IMG/VR virus record: IMGVR_UViG_3300044632_001560
Coordinates: 1-50,341 of that record
Source of the DNA: a virus
Strand: one strand, 5' to 3'
Length of the DNA stretch: 50,341 nt
Part shown: one piece after another, positions 39,931 through 49,933 of the stretch
Numbering within the stretch: position 1 is the first letter of the stretch
Layout of the letters: each line of letters starts with the position of its first letter
Translations under genes and position numbers: made by a program
The notes under the pieces: generated by a model
Databases searched by the model: none
Told to the model about the DNA's origin: nothing
Seen by the model: only the letters and a program-made list of their open reading frames with translations

Positions 39931-40838
39931 TAAGCGATTATATTATCGTAACTTTTACTGAAATCAATGTTACCATCTCTGTCTTGTCTAACCTCATAAA
40001 GAAGTTCGTTAAATTGGTCTCTAATTTCGTATAAGTTATATTGTTTATATATGTTATTACTTGAGTCGTAAATAGTGTAAATACCGTCATCCATTGATTT
40101 AGTCTGATTACCGTATAACGCTAAGGCCAGTGTTGAGGCATCGTGTTCAACTATTTCAACATCTAAAGTAATAGGATTAAAAAATGTATTTGTAATTATA
40201 ATATCTTGACCAGGTACCCCAATATATGGAGTCGCATTTGGTTTATTTGTCGGAGCCGATGATGGAGTTAACGTACAGAAAATCAAATTAGATGCGTTAT
40301 CAACGTATCGATATCTAACAACTTTTTGTTGTGTTGTTGTTAAATTTTGTGTAACAGGTTCACAATAAAAACTTGAAGTTATGTACCTGAAGAAATTAGG
40401 TACTTTTGACCCATCGGTATTTAAGTACTCAACCCTAAATCCAACTAAACCTTGTGTGACAAATTTGTTACGATATTGACTTGGTACATTTGAAATGTCA
40501 ATTACTATACCTTTAACATTTGGTAATGAAGATAAAACACCACAATCACTTATTTCAGTTCTAATTTGAACAGGTCTTAAATATAATGTATAAATACCTA
40601 ATTTATTAAATTCATTTGATGGTAACTTTAAATTATATAACCCGCCTAAAATTTCAACATTAGGATTTCCACCTGTGTTATTGTTATTAAAATACGGAGT
40701 TAATAAAGTAGACGCATCAAGTTTTTTTAATACAAAATTTTCAGTATAGTCTCTTGATGGGGTATAATGAAGTATTATTTCAACATCCGCGGGTGAAACA
40801 TCTGATGGTCTAATTGTACCGTATGAACCTATTGCCAT
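39930..40838 (-). CDS. Baseplate/virion structural protein, unassigned
   Basis: 302 residues beginning MAIGSYGTIRPSDVSPADVE, an N-terminus reminiscent of other structural proteins in Bacteroidota phages. It is beta-rich with few charged clusters. The C-terminus (YEVRQDRDGNIDFSKSYDNI) ends cleanly one base into the next start. No enzyme motif, membrane segment or signal peptide is visible. Its place in an uninterrupted run of overlapping structural genes is the reason for the call. Confidence 0.7.
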   Translation of the reverse strand: MAIGSYGTIRPSDVSPADVEIILHYTPSRDYTENFVLKKLDASTLLTPYFNNNNTGGNPNVEILGGLYNLKLPSNEFNKLGIYTLYLRPVQIRTEISDCGVLSSLPNVKGIVIDISNVPSQYRNKFVTQGLVGFRVEYLNTDGSKVPNFFRYITSSFYCEPVTQNLTTTQQKVVRYRYVDNASNLIFCTLTPSSAPTNKPNATPYIGVPGQDIIITNTFFNPITLDVEIVEHDASTLALALYGNQTKSMDDGIYTIYDSSNNIYKQYNLYEIRDQFNELLYEVRQDRDGNIDFSKSYDNIIA

Positions 40839-40840
40839 AA

Positions 40841-41941
40841 TTAATATTTTTTAATTTTGAAGAATTTATATCCGTATTTAATCAAATCACCCATATTCTG
40901 TACCTCACCTAATCTTTGTGTTTTTTCAATACCCGAATCTTTCCCTCTTTCAATAAATACATTTGAGTAGATTTCCGGCTGATTAATTACTCCTAAAAGA
41001 TACTCATTTTTAGTAATTGCCGATTGAATTAACATTTCAGATGTTAATCCCCTACTTTGTACATACAATATTGTTGTACCATCATTAAAATCATAGTAAT
41101 CAATATTATTAATTGTATACCCAGTGTATGTACCATTAGGGTCAATTCCAAAAATAACTCCTTTGTAAATTGAATTAATTCCAACACCTGAATATATTGG
41201 TTGATTAACTACGTATTTTTGAGGTCCATAAAGAGATAATTCTGAAAGTTGTGATTTTGTACTTGCAGTAACATAAAATGGTACTGAAATATAATTTGAA
41301 CTTACTTGTTGTGAAATTGTATTTTCAGCATCACCATTAAAAATAAAATTATAACTGACGGGAATGTTGGACCATGAGCCTCCTTGGGGGGTAAATGTCA
41401 CCTCACCGTAAGGGTTATCATTAGGTATTAATTCATACGGGACATTTACTTTTTTTTCAACTTCAATTATACCCCACGGATTTTTTTGTATTAATTTAAT
41501 AGTATATGTATAAGGTACTGAAAGATAGGTATGCGAAACAGGTGTTGGAGCAACAACAGAAATAGTTTGTAATGGTGAACCATCACCCCAATCTACTTTA
41601 TATGTCGATTCTGATAATAATTTTTTCTGACTCATTTCAGATGTGTTAAAGAATTCCACCGCATATGACCCATCTGTTTGTGTAAATAAAAAATTAGTAA
41701 CGACATCCTTTTGTAATAAATCACCATCAAACCCATCATAATATCCGTAATCAATACCTGTTTGAAATAATGAAATCGGTAAACTTAAATCTGTTAACAA
41801 CGAGTTTCCGTTTGTACCACCACTTAAAATTTCAGTCATGCCCGATATTACACCATAAGATACGTTATCAACAATAACTGTTCTAACATCTCCGGTAATA
41901 ACTTCAGGTGAAATTTTATATCTATAATATTGAGTTTCCAT
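40841..41941 (-). CDS. Virion structural protein with PKD-like domain
   Basis: 366 residues. Residues about 120-170 (YKVDWGDGSPLQTIS ... VSHTYLSVPYTYTIKLI) carry the 'DWGDGS......HTY...G.Y.' signature of a PKD/Ig-like beta-sandwich, a common interaction module. Flanking regions are beta-rich with frequent Gly/Tyr. It overlaps the upstream 263-residue gene by one base. Probably part of the baseplate or fibre attachment complex; the exact role is unknown. Confidence 0.7.
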   Translation of the reverse strand: METQYYRYKISPEVITGDVRTVIVDNVSYGVISGMTEILSGGTNGNSLLTDLSLPISLFQTGIDYGYYDGFDGDLLQKDVVTNFLFTQTDGSYAVEFFNTSEMSQKKLLSESTYKVDWGDGSPLQTISVVAPTPVSHTYLSVPYTYTIKLIQKNPWGIIEVEKKVNVPYELIPNDNPYGEVTFTPQGGSWSNIPVSYNFIFNGDAENTISQQVSSNYISVPFYVTASTKSQLSELSLYGPQKYVVNQPIYSGVGINSIYKGVIFGIDPNGTYTGYTINNIDYYDFNDGTTILYVQSRGLTSEMLIQSAITKNEYLLGVINQPEIYSNVFIERGKDSGIEKTQRLGEVQNMGDLIKYGYKFFKIKKY

Positions 41942-42732
41942 TATGGGTTAACATATTCATAAAGATTTATTGGCGAAGTTACTGTACCTATTGCATTATT
42001 ATTATTATCAAAATATTGATACGTATAATCCGAGTAATCTAAAACAACTTTTAAAAAAGAATACTCATCAGGATTAAAATTATTATTAGTAAATGTCGTT
42101 GGATTAATTGTTAAAAAACTTTTAAATTGTCCTTTAGTCCCATCAAAAAATTTAAAACTTACATAAAATTCATTTATGTTTAATAGTGTCGGGTCTGACA
42201 AAAAATAAATAAAATAACCTTCTTTATCTTTTAAATAATCTAATTTTAAATATGGTGTCTTTAAATTAACAAACCCATCATTAGCGTACCAACTTGGGAA
42301 TATCTGTTCTGAAACTATTTCACCTTGTTGTGTGGGTATTATTAATGTAAAAATTATTTTTTGTTTCTTTTTTTCACGAGAATCATAAAAATCTAATTTA
42401 TAGAAAGAATTTGAAAATGAATTTGTATTATAATAAATCTGTTGGTATTCAAATATTGGTGAGTAACTTAGAACCCATCCATCTGATGGTCCTCCATAAA
42501 AATTAAATTTAAAATTAACACTAGATGCGGTATATACAATAGATGGTGGTTTAAATTCAAACCTTGCAATTTCATAATTTTTAGGAGTTCCAATTATTTC
42601 ATTAACTACCTCATCTTGAATAACTTCAACCCCCATATCTAAACCTAAATAAGTATTGTCTGTTTCGACAGGAAATACTAATTTATATTCATTATTTGTA
42701 TTTTGTAATATTTTAAAATTATTCACAATCAT
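41941..42732 (-). CDS. Virion structural protein, unassigned
   Basis: 263 residues beginning MIVNNFKILQNTNNEYKLVF. It is dominated by aromatic and Asn-rich beta segments (for example FNFYGGPSDGWVLSYSPIFE and YSFLKVVLDYSDYTYQYFDN). No catalytic motif is visible. It overlaps the 595-residue gene upstream by 14 bases and the 366-residue gene downstream by one base, so translation is coupled. A baseplate component by context only. Confidence 0.65.
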   Translation of the reverse strand: MIVNNFKILQNTNNEYKLVFPVETDNTYLGLDMGVEVIQDEVVNEIIGTPKNYEIARFEFKPPSIVYTASSVNFKFNFYGGPSDGWVLSYSPIFEYQQIYYNTNSFSNSFYKLDFYDSREKKKQKIIFTLIIPTQQGEIVSEQIFPSWYANDGFVNLKTPYLKLDYLKDKEGYFIYFLSDPTLLNINEFYVSFKFFDGTKGQFKSFLTINPTTFTNNNFNPDEYSFLKVVLDYSDYTYQYFDNNNNAIGTVTSPINLYEYVNP

Positions 42733-44506
42733 CCGATATTGGTTGGTTAATAAAGTTTATGTTATTGTTTGCAATGTTTGACCCCTCAGGTAAAATTTTA
42801 AATAGAAAATTATTATGTATATAATGACTATTATTTGTAAACGGATTATCAACTCCAACATTATTAGCGTCAATATACCCATAAGGATACAAATCTCTCC
42901 AACGATACTCTTGTTCTGATTGCGAATAAAACGCGTAATCAGGAATATCAACAACATTTTCAGTTATTGGAGCAGTCTCAATATAGTCAGAAAAAACTCT
43001 AAGAGTGAATTTATAATGTGGTTTATAATAATAACCTTTTGGATTAATTTGTGACGCGATTGTCGCATTATCATCTATTAATATACTTCTATTTAAAACA
43101 AATTTGTGATAAATTTCAGAAATTTCTCTTTCTTTTTGTTCAAAATCATTCCACTCACAAAATGCACCATCTAAAAAATCACCAACATTTAAATCATCAT
43201 TATAATAAAATGTAAAAGTATTACCATTATCAATTTTTTGATAACTTGAAACAGTTATTGAGGTGTCGGAATTACTATTATTTGGGTTTCTTCTCCAATA
43301 AGGTGATAAATTTTCATAGTCAATATTAAATTCCCATCCTTGTTTAAGAGAAGTATTACCTTGGTTAACTGGTTCATTAAACCACCCAAACGAACCTTTA
43401 TTTATTATTGTATAATATAACTCAGTTAACGGTCTGTTTTGATTATCTTTAATTGTATTAATATCAATTTTAAATTTATTAGTTAAATTATAAACTGTAG
43501 TACCTTCTTTAAACGCAACTTTATTTAAATTATTTGTAGTTAAAGCGGCTGGGAAAAATTTACCATTATCTGAAAATATTTGTCTTTCAAACCCCGAGGG
43601 AGTTATTACTAAATTTTCATAATCATTTAAAATAATATGTTCTCTAATATAATATTTTGATGTTGTCTCAGTTAAATTATCAGGGTCAATAACCCTTTTA
43701 AATGTACCTATGGTATCGGTATTTAAAAAGTTATTTAAAAATCCTATATTTTGGATTGAGAAGTAATATTCTTCAGAACCAACGGTTTCATTTCCTAAAT
43801 AATAAACTTCAAATATATTTGTGACAGTGTTATTTGATGGGTTTGTATACGATACCGATAATTGAACACTTTCCCCAACTGACAATCCGTGTTTAACAAA
43901 ACACTCAAACGTTATTAAATTTTCACCATTAATTTGAGAATAGTAAGTTTTAAATGGAATTCCATCGCCAACAGTCCAATTAAGATAATAACCATTATAG
44001 TTTGAAAGAGTTTTAGTATAGTTATTCCTACACGGATAAGAAATGTAAAAAGACCAATTTAAAATATCAGATTTATTTTGAGGAAATAAAATGTGAGGAG
44101 TACCAAATGTGGTGTAACCACTTACATTATAGTCATTCCTTGTTAAATCAAATTCTTTAAACTCAGGATACCCTCCCCAATAACCATCATAATTAGGTTG
44201 GAAACTTAATTGCTGATAGTAATTTTCATTAATATAAAAAAGATTATTTCTAAATTGAGTATAATTAGTTTTACCAGTATACGTATTTTGAAAAATTACG
44301 GAAAACTTTGAGGATAGATTAAAATTAGTCGACTCCTGTCTCTCCTTATCAAAGACATCGTTTAAGAAAAGATTATAGTTCCTATCATACTCAATGACTT
44401 CTTTTTGTTTAGATTGTAGACTTATGTCAACATAACTATCCAATTCAGGAGCCCCCTGAAACCTTTCAGTAGGTAGGACAATAGATATTTTATTATCGTT
44501 ATTCAA
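42719..44506 (-). CDS. Virion structural protein initiated at TTG
   Basis: 595 residues, Tyr/Asn-rich and beta-rich, beginning (M)NNDNKISIVLPTERFQGAPE. The frame is bounded upstream by TAA directly before the TTG at 44504-44506. There is no ATG anywhere in the frame, because the protein contains no internal Met, so a non-ATG start is required; TTG is the best placed. The start overlaps the stop of the 1794-residue gene by 8 bases, so re-initiation is plausible. No domain is recognised; a baseplate role is inferred from neighbours. Confidence 0.7.
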   Translation of the reverse strand: MNNDNKISIVLPTERFQGAPELDSYVDISLQSKQKEVIEYDRNYNLFLNDVFDKERQESTNFNLSSKFSVIFQNTYTGKTNYTQFRNNLFYINENYYQQLSFQPNYDGYWGGYPEFKEFDLTRNDYNVSGYTTFGTPHILFPQNKSDILNWSFYISYPCRNNYTKTLSNYNGYYLNWTVGDGIPFKTYYSQINGENLITFECFVKHGLSVGESVQLSVSYTNPSNNTVTNIFEVYYLGNETVGSEEYYFSIQNIGFLNNFLNTDTIGTFKRVIDPDNLTETTSKYYIREHIILNDYENLVITPSGFERQIFSDNGKFFPAALTTNNLNKVAFKEGTTVYNLTNKFKIDINTIKDNQNRPLTELYYTIINKGSFGWFNEPVNQGNTSLKQGWEFNIDYENLSPYWRRNPNNSNSDTSITVSSYQKIDNGNTFTFYYNDDLNVGDFLDGAFCEWNDFEQKEREISEIYHKFVLNRSILIDDNATIASQINPKGYYYKPHYKFTLRVFSDYIETAPITENVVDIPDYAFYSQSEQEYRWRDLYPYGYIDANNVGVDNPFTNNSHYIHNNFLFKILPEGSNIANNNINFINQPISDDCE

Positions 44507-47500
44507 TTACAATTTCACTATCAACATATTTTATGTAGAATAAATCTACGGCAGTTCTACCTCTTTTTAATCCAAAATAAAAATGATAAGGTGAACCAAC
44601 TGTATATTTGTCTTCAGTTATATTACCTAAATCTTCTCTTAAATTACCATCACTATCTACATTATAAATAAACCCTTTCATGTATTTTGCCTGATTAGAT
44701 TCCGCCATAAAATATCTTGAGGTATTTTCGGTCCTGTCTAAGTACTGTATATTTCTTTGGAAGAATGTAGTGGTATTACTATTTATTGGTTCTGTGTACC
44801 AATCATTCTTATGCGAGCCAAAAATAACTTCTCGTCCTAACAAAGGATATGGAATATTAATCCCTAACGGTAATTCTAAAAATTCAGCCCTTGTCATATA
44901 ATCATTTTGCCATTGATAAAATGGTACAGATTGACTTGGTTGAGTATATAATGTAACATCGTTTGGTTGAAATGGTAATTGAGCGTTTTGATTCCACACA
45001 ATTCTTTTAGGTGTAATTGCATCTCTTTTACTATTATCACTATTAAAGAAAATACCTATTGTGAATTTTGCCGGTGTTAAGAGTGCTGCAACACCGCCTG
45101 ACGCCAATGCAGTTAACAATACATTAATATCAAAAAGATTATATATTGGTATAATTCTTATCGAGTTTGCTGAAGGGTATCCTGCAGGATTAAAAGGTTT
45201 AACACCATATTCCGAATTAATTGAAATCATTTGTGCTAAATCCGCATTTACTTTATCTGGTTCTCTTGAGTTTCTATCTCCAAAAAAGTTTTTAGTGGGG
45301 TCTCCTCCACCAACTACTAAAAGTATTCCAGGATTTACTATAGCCAAACTTATCGCAACAAATGTGTTTACGGCCTGTTCATAAGCAGTTTCAATTTGTC
45401 TAGATGCTACAAAAAAATTAACAATATCTGTAATATCTCTAAAACTTGATGGTGTTAATGTATTTGCAATATACCCTGAATATCCAACACCTTGAACTAA
45501 TTCTTGAGTGTAACTAGTTATTGGTCCTAAATTTATTATTGTTGTTGGAGTTTTTAAATTCCTATAGTTCCCCCTTACATAATTATTTAATCCCGCAATT
45601 TCATTTCTTTGTCGAGTCCTACCGCCTATAAAACCATATCCGTATCTATACGGACTACTTCTATAATAATAATTTTTTGAGTCTTCATGAAAGACAATAA
45701 TATCTTCACAATATCTTCTGACAGGAAACCCGTCGTTATTTAATTCAGTAATACTATAAAATGTTGGCATAAATAGGTTACCACTAACCCAATTATTAAA
45801 GAAATGATACTGAATACCTTCCATACATAAAAATAAACTTGTTAAAGTTCTTTTATACCATTCATTAATCCTGAAAAAATCCCAAGGAATACCAATAATA
45901 GGTATAGTAACTAATGAATAACATCCTTTACCATTTTGAAAATAAGGTATTCCTAATGGTCCTGTGGTACAGTCAGGAAAATCATCAATTATAACAACAC
46001 CATCATTATCAATGTTATAACATTTCAAAGGTACCGCACTTGCACATTCACTAAAACTTGCAACTACTTGGTCATTCAACGCCCCTAAAGTAGAACCGTC
46101 AGAAAATAAAGCGTTTTCTAATTCAATACCATCAACACTACTTGAGGAAGCGTACACTTCACCTGTATCAGAAATCCTAAATGCTGAGAAATTTCTATTT
46201 TGGAAAAATAAAAAATGGTTACGTTGAGCGGTAGTGGTGGTAGTAGACGTTGGTAGTCTGTCTGAACGAAAAACAATATTTGTAGGATTATCTATTAAAG
46301 TTTTACCAAAATTACCATAGGTTCCAGGAGGTGTACCATTTAAATAAGATGGTGAATAATATACTGACCTACTTTTCTTCCATTCATTATTATCACCACC
46401 AAAATGCATATACATAAAAGAACACCCGTCAACTGAGTCACCTAATAAACCATTATCCGCATAGTGTAACATATATGCCGAACCTCCCCAAGTACTTCCA
46501 CCATTCTCACCAACACCATTAACAAGTGCATTATCGTTAGGTTGTGGAGGAAATCCCCATTTATCATCACCTTCCCATTCATAGTGAGCGGTAAAAGCAT
46601 TACATCCATACCCAGTACTTGCCTGCATATCTTCTTCACATTGTAATGTTTGACCTTTCATTTTCACAAGAAGATAACCTTCGGAATTTTGCCCTACTTG
46701 TAACGAATTCAAATTTGTTGATGATGTTTCCCATGGTATAACATTAAATGCATTAATTAAACTTGCATCCATACTACCATAGTATTTAGTTAATTCAGTC
46801 TGAAATGGTTGGAACTCAGTTCCAGGTTGGAAAAACCATGACGGAAAAAACATTCTTCCTCCGAATTGGTCAGCCGAATTATTATTAACAATTTGATTGT
46901 GTCGTACTGACCTTTTTTTATTACCTGTAGAGGTTCCTCCTGGTTGTACAGGTATGTTTAATTTAAACATTACATCTTCACCTCCACCAACCACAACTTG
47001 CCCATAACCTCTATTTAATATACGACTTATGTCGTATTTAATTTTATATTTTGGAGAATAAGGGTCAACACCTCTAACCATTATCACTATTTTTGAATTT
47101 GCTAATTCAGAAAATGAACTTTCATTACAAAAAACTGTCCCCTTAAATTCGGCTTCAAATTGCGATTGATTACCCGCAGTGTCTTTAGCAAACATTACCG
47201 ACATTGGAGTTTTAAATATTCTATGATAAAAAGTTCCATGGGAACTTAAATCACTAGCGGAACCATTACCTAAAGAAATAAATTGAGAATACGTAATTGC
47301 GGTTACAACTTGGAAATATTCCATATCAAATCTATACCTAGCAAATGTTAAGTATTCTTCAGAATCTTTAAGTGGTAAATTATAAACTTTAGTACCTGTT
47401 AAAGTGTTATTATCTAAAGTACAATAACTTACAGTTATCGACGTTGCAGACGTTGAGGTTCCTGATATCTGATATAATCCGTCAGCAGTTTCATTAATTC

Positions 47501-49883
47501 CTAATTCAAAATTAGGGTCAGTAGATAAACTTGGGTCTTGGAATGTAATTAAAGCCCCTGGCTGATAAATGTCATCACACCCTTGTATTAGTGTAACCAA
47601 TACATTATCAGTGTGGAATTGATTTCCGTTTAAATCAGGTTCAACATATGTTCTAATTGCCGTAGATTCCCTAAAATATTTTTGTTTTGTATTAGATAAA
47701 TTTATTCTCTCGGCAAACGTTAAACTGTTTGAAAATAAAAATTCTCTTTCATCGTCATAAGTTAAACCTCCTGTAGCCCACGGTGAGTTATATGCAGAAG
47801 TTGGGATTCTGGCACTACAATTCCCACCTGAATTTGGTAAACCGGCAATTACTTGTGGAAAATTTTGTTGTTGTTCTCCAGGTATGTCAAGTGTTGGAGT
47901 TACTGCCCCTCCATCATTTAATGGGAAATGACAACTGTTTCCTAATTCAGAAAGAAGTGCTCCAGCCGCTGAGTTTGTATATTCTTGTGAGTTTTCACCT
48001 TCTTTACATTCACAAAAAGTACATTCATTTTCAGATTGTAATAATAATGGTAATGGTATTTTTTTTATTCTTAATTTATCCCAAATAATTCTTGATAGTT
48101 CAGCAGGAGTCTTTTTTAATGGATTATTTAACGGAGCTCCAGGAGCTAAGAAATTAACTACCGCAACAACCGCGGCAATAAAGTAATAAATTGGCGCGTA
48201 AATTAACCAAACAATTATTTGTAATATAAAGTTTACAATATACAAAACCAATGAAATTGCATGCATTACAACAACTAGTGGGAATAATAAAAGTTTCATT
48301 ACAGATAAAATATACCTAAATAATAAAAACATTATATTACTACCTCTGTACGCATCATTTACAGGATATTTGTTATTTTCAGCACTACAGTCATCATTAA
48401 GAATATTTTTTATACCTATAAATCTTAGTTTATTACCATTTTTGTATTTATCCATTAATTGTGAAACAGTATAAACTTTTTTAAATTCAAACAAATAAAA
48501 TCTATCTTCACAATTAATTGCATCTTGTATCATTTCTAACCCCTCAGATGTCGTAGGGTCTCCGTAATCGTACCAATCTAAACTGAATGCATATGACTGT
48601 TGGTATCTTAAATAATTGTCGTTGGTAGAATACTCAGGATAAAATGCCGGGTTCTCATCATCATTATACGTATTTCCAGGCTCTCCCCATCCCCATTCTT
48701 TAACATTAGGTACTAAAAAATAAGCCCTTCTTGTTTGTTCAGATAATGAAGGAGATTGATTCCATTTTATTTTAAAACGGTATTTTCCTTTAGTTGGTAC
48801 ACCAATTGTTGGGTCTGTAGATATTACTTGCTCTCCAAACTCATTTGTATAGATGTAATCTAAGTTCATTGGTACTTCAATTAACCAAGCACCATTTTCA
48901 TCTATTAGATACCCATCATTTTGTAAATTATATTTTTCTAATTGAGGGTATCCAAATGTTACTGAATTTACATCAGTATCATAATTAATTGTTTGTCTTA
49001 TAGCCAAAATTTGTCCAGGACCTGTAACTAAACTACAAAAATCTCCAACTTTTTTATCTATTTTACAATTATTATCAATTTTTGCCTCATCTATTGTACT
49101 CATTATTGAACCCATAAACACCGCAGTTGGTGTTAGGTCAATATTAGCTTCAGCAGTTAAATCAAAATCTGTTCTTGTAATAGATGGTTGGCAAATTTCT
49201 TCGTTACCCCATAAAGGTAAAACTTCAACTTGTTTTGTTAAACTTATAATTTGCGGTAAACTATTTAAGTTTGTGGAATCATTAAATTTAACACCTGATA
49301 CTTGTCCCTCAGTTGCTAATCCAATTCTTATCAAATCTTGTGGGTTTAATGAGAATTGTCCAATATCACTTAAATCTAAATCTAAAAATATAGTAAACGA
49401 CCCTACAGGGACACCAAAAATCATGTAGTCACCTGAATCATTAGTTTTTACAGTAAATTTATAGTACTTATCGTATACCTCATAGTAACTTTTTTCTTTT
49501 AAAATTTCTTCTCTTGTTGGAAAACTTCCAGTTGGTACGTGTCCTGAATGTGATTGTTCTTTTGGCAACAAATTATATCTATAACCATTAACATCTAAAT
49601 CTGAAATATTCTCATATGGATAGATATTAGTTATTTCAGGATTTTGAGCATCCTCATCACTTAGTGGAATAAAAAGTGAAATTTTAACATTTGGAACACC
49701 AAAACCATTATTTGCAAAGACCCTACCACAAATAACACCATAGTCTGAGCAAACTCTAGTATATACGTCTCTTTGGTATATTTTTAGAGACAAAATTTCT
49801 AACACTTCAAAATCTTGTTGTAGGTCTACCTGAACTGATTTATCAACACCTACTTGTGTTCTTACTCTATATGATGAATTCAT
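44499..49883 (-). CDS. Very large virion protein with internal hydrophobic block
   Basis: 1794 residues. The N-terminus includes a carboxypeptidase-regulatory/CnaB-like beta domain (VICGRVFANNGFGVPNVKIS, ~49-68, and DSGDYMIFGVPVGSFTIFLD, ~148-167). Residues about 515-580 form a long hydrophobic block with perhaps three membrane-type helices (MFLLFRYILSVMKLLLFPLV, then VVVMHAISLVLYIVNFILQI, then a further segment), followed by a Cys cluster CTFCECKEG. The remaining ~1200 residues are beta-rich with many Asn/Tyr. It follows the J/gp6-like gene and precedes baseplate genes. A baseplate protein or one that inserts in the envelope during injection is possible, but unproven. Confidence 0.7.
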   Translation of the reverse strand: MNSSYRVRTQVGVDKSVQVDLQQDFEVLEILSLKIYQRDVYTRVCSDYGVICGRVFANNGFGVPNVKISLFIPLSDEDAQNPEITNIYPYENISDLDVNGYRYNLLPKEQSHSGHVPTGSFPTREEILKEKSYYEVYDKYYKFTVKTNDSGDYMIFGVPVGSFTIFLDLDLSDIGQFSLNPQDLIRIGLATEGQVSGVKFNDSTNLNSLPQIISLTKQVEVLPLWGNEEICQPSITRTDFDLTAEANIDLTPTAVFMGSIMSTIDEAKIDNNCKIDKKVGDFCSLVTGPGQILAIRQTINYDTDVNSVTFGYPQLEKYNLQNDGYLIDENGAWLIEVPMNLDYIYTNEFGEQVISTDPTIGVPTKGKYRFKIKWNQSPSLSEQTRRAYFLVPNVKEWGWGEPGNTYNDDENPAFYPEYSTNDNYLRYQQSYAFSLDWYDYGDPTTSEGLEMIQDAINCEDRFYLFEFKKVYTVSQLMDKYKNGNKLRFIGIKNILNDDCSAENNKYPVNDAYRGSNIMFLLFRYILSVMKLLLFPLVVVMHAISLVLYIVNFILQIIVWLIYAPIYYFIAAVVAVVNFLAPGAPLNNPLKKTPAELSRIIWDKLRIKKIPLPLLLQSENECTFCECKEGENSQEYTNSAAGALLSELGNSCHFPLNDGGAVTPTLDIPGEQQQNFPQVIAGLPNSGGNCSARIPTSAYNSPWATGGLTYDDEREFLFSNSLTFAERINLSNTKQKYFRESTAIRTYVEPDLNGNQFHTDNVLVTLIQGCDDIYQPGALITFQDPSLSTDPNFELGINETADGLYQISGTSTSATSITVSYCTLDNNTLTGTKVYNLPLKDSEEYLTFARYRFDMEYFQVVTAITYSQFISLGNGSASDLSSHGTFYHRIFKTPMSVMFAKDTAGNQSQFEAEFKGTVFCNESSFSELANSKIVIMVRGVDPYSPKYKIKYDISRILNRGYGQVVVGGGEDVMFKLNIPVQPGGTSTGNKKRSVRHNQIVNNNSADQFGGRMFFPSWFFQPGTEFQPFQTELTKYYGSMDASLINAFNVIPWETSSTNLNSLQVGQNSEGYLLVKMKGQTLQCEEDMQASTGYGCNAFTAHYEWEGDDKWGFPPQPNDNALVNGVGENGGSTWGGSAYMLHYADNGLLGDSVDGCSFMYMHFGGDNNEWKKSRSVYYSPSYLNGTPPGTYGNFGKTLIDNPTNIVFRSDRLPTSTTTTTAQRNHFLFFQNRNFSAFRISDTGEVYASSSSVDGIELENALFSDGSTLGALNDQVVASFSECASAVPLKCYNIDNDGVVIIDDFPDCTTGPLGIPYFQNGKGCYSLVTIPIIGIPWDFFRINEWYKRTLTSLFLCMEGIQYHFFNNWVSGNLFMPTFYSITELNNDGFPVRRYCEDIIVFHEDSKNYYYRSSPYRYGYGFIGGRTRQRNEIAGLNNYVRGNYRNLKTPTTIINLGPITSYTQELVQGVGYSGYIANTLTPSSFRDITDIVNFFVASRQIETAYEQAVNTFVAISLAIVNPGILLVVGGGDPTKNFFGDRNSREPDKVNADLAQMISINSEYGVKPFNPAGYPSANSIRIIPIYNLFDINVLLTALASGGVAALLTPAKFTIGIFFNSDNSKRDAITPKRIVWNQNAQLPFQPNDVTLYTQPSQSVPFYQWQNDYMTRAEFLELPLGINIPYPLLGREVIFGSHKNDWYTEPINSNTTTFFQRNIQYLDRTENTSRYFMAESNQAKYMKGFIYNVDSDGNLREDLGNITEDKYTVGSPYHFYFGLKRGRTAVDLFYIKYVDSEIVIE

Positions 49884-49897
49884 GTTATTTTTTTAAT

Positions 49898-49917
49898 AAA
49901 TAGTTTATGAACTATTT
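49898..49917. promoter_or_regulatory. Inverted repeat upstream of the 1794-residue gene
   Basis: AAATAGTT-TATG-AACTATTT, a perfect 8-bp inverted repeat with a 4-base spacer, sits in the 50-base gap between the J-like and 1794-residue genes. No T-run follows in either direction, so it is more like an operator or RNA hairpin than a terminator. TATTTATT-type bases adjoin it. Confidence 0.3.
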
Positions 49918-49933
49918 TAAAAAAATAAATAAC

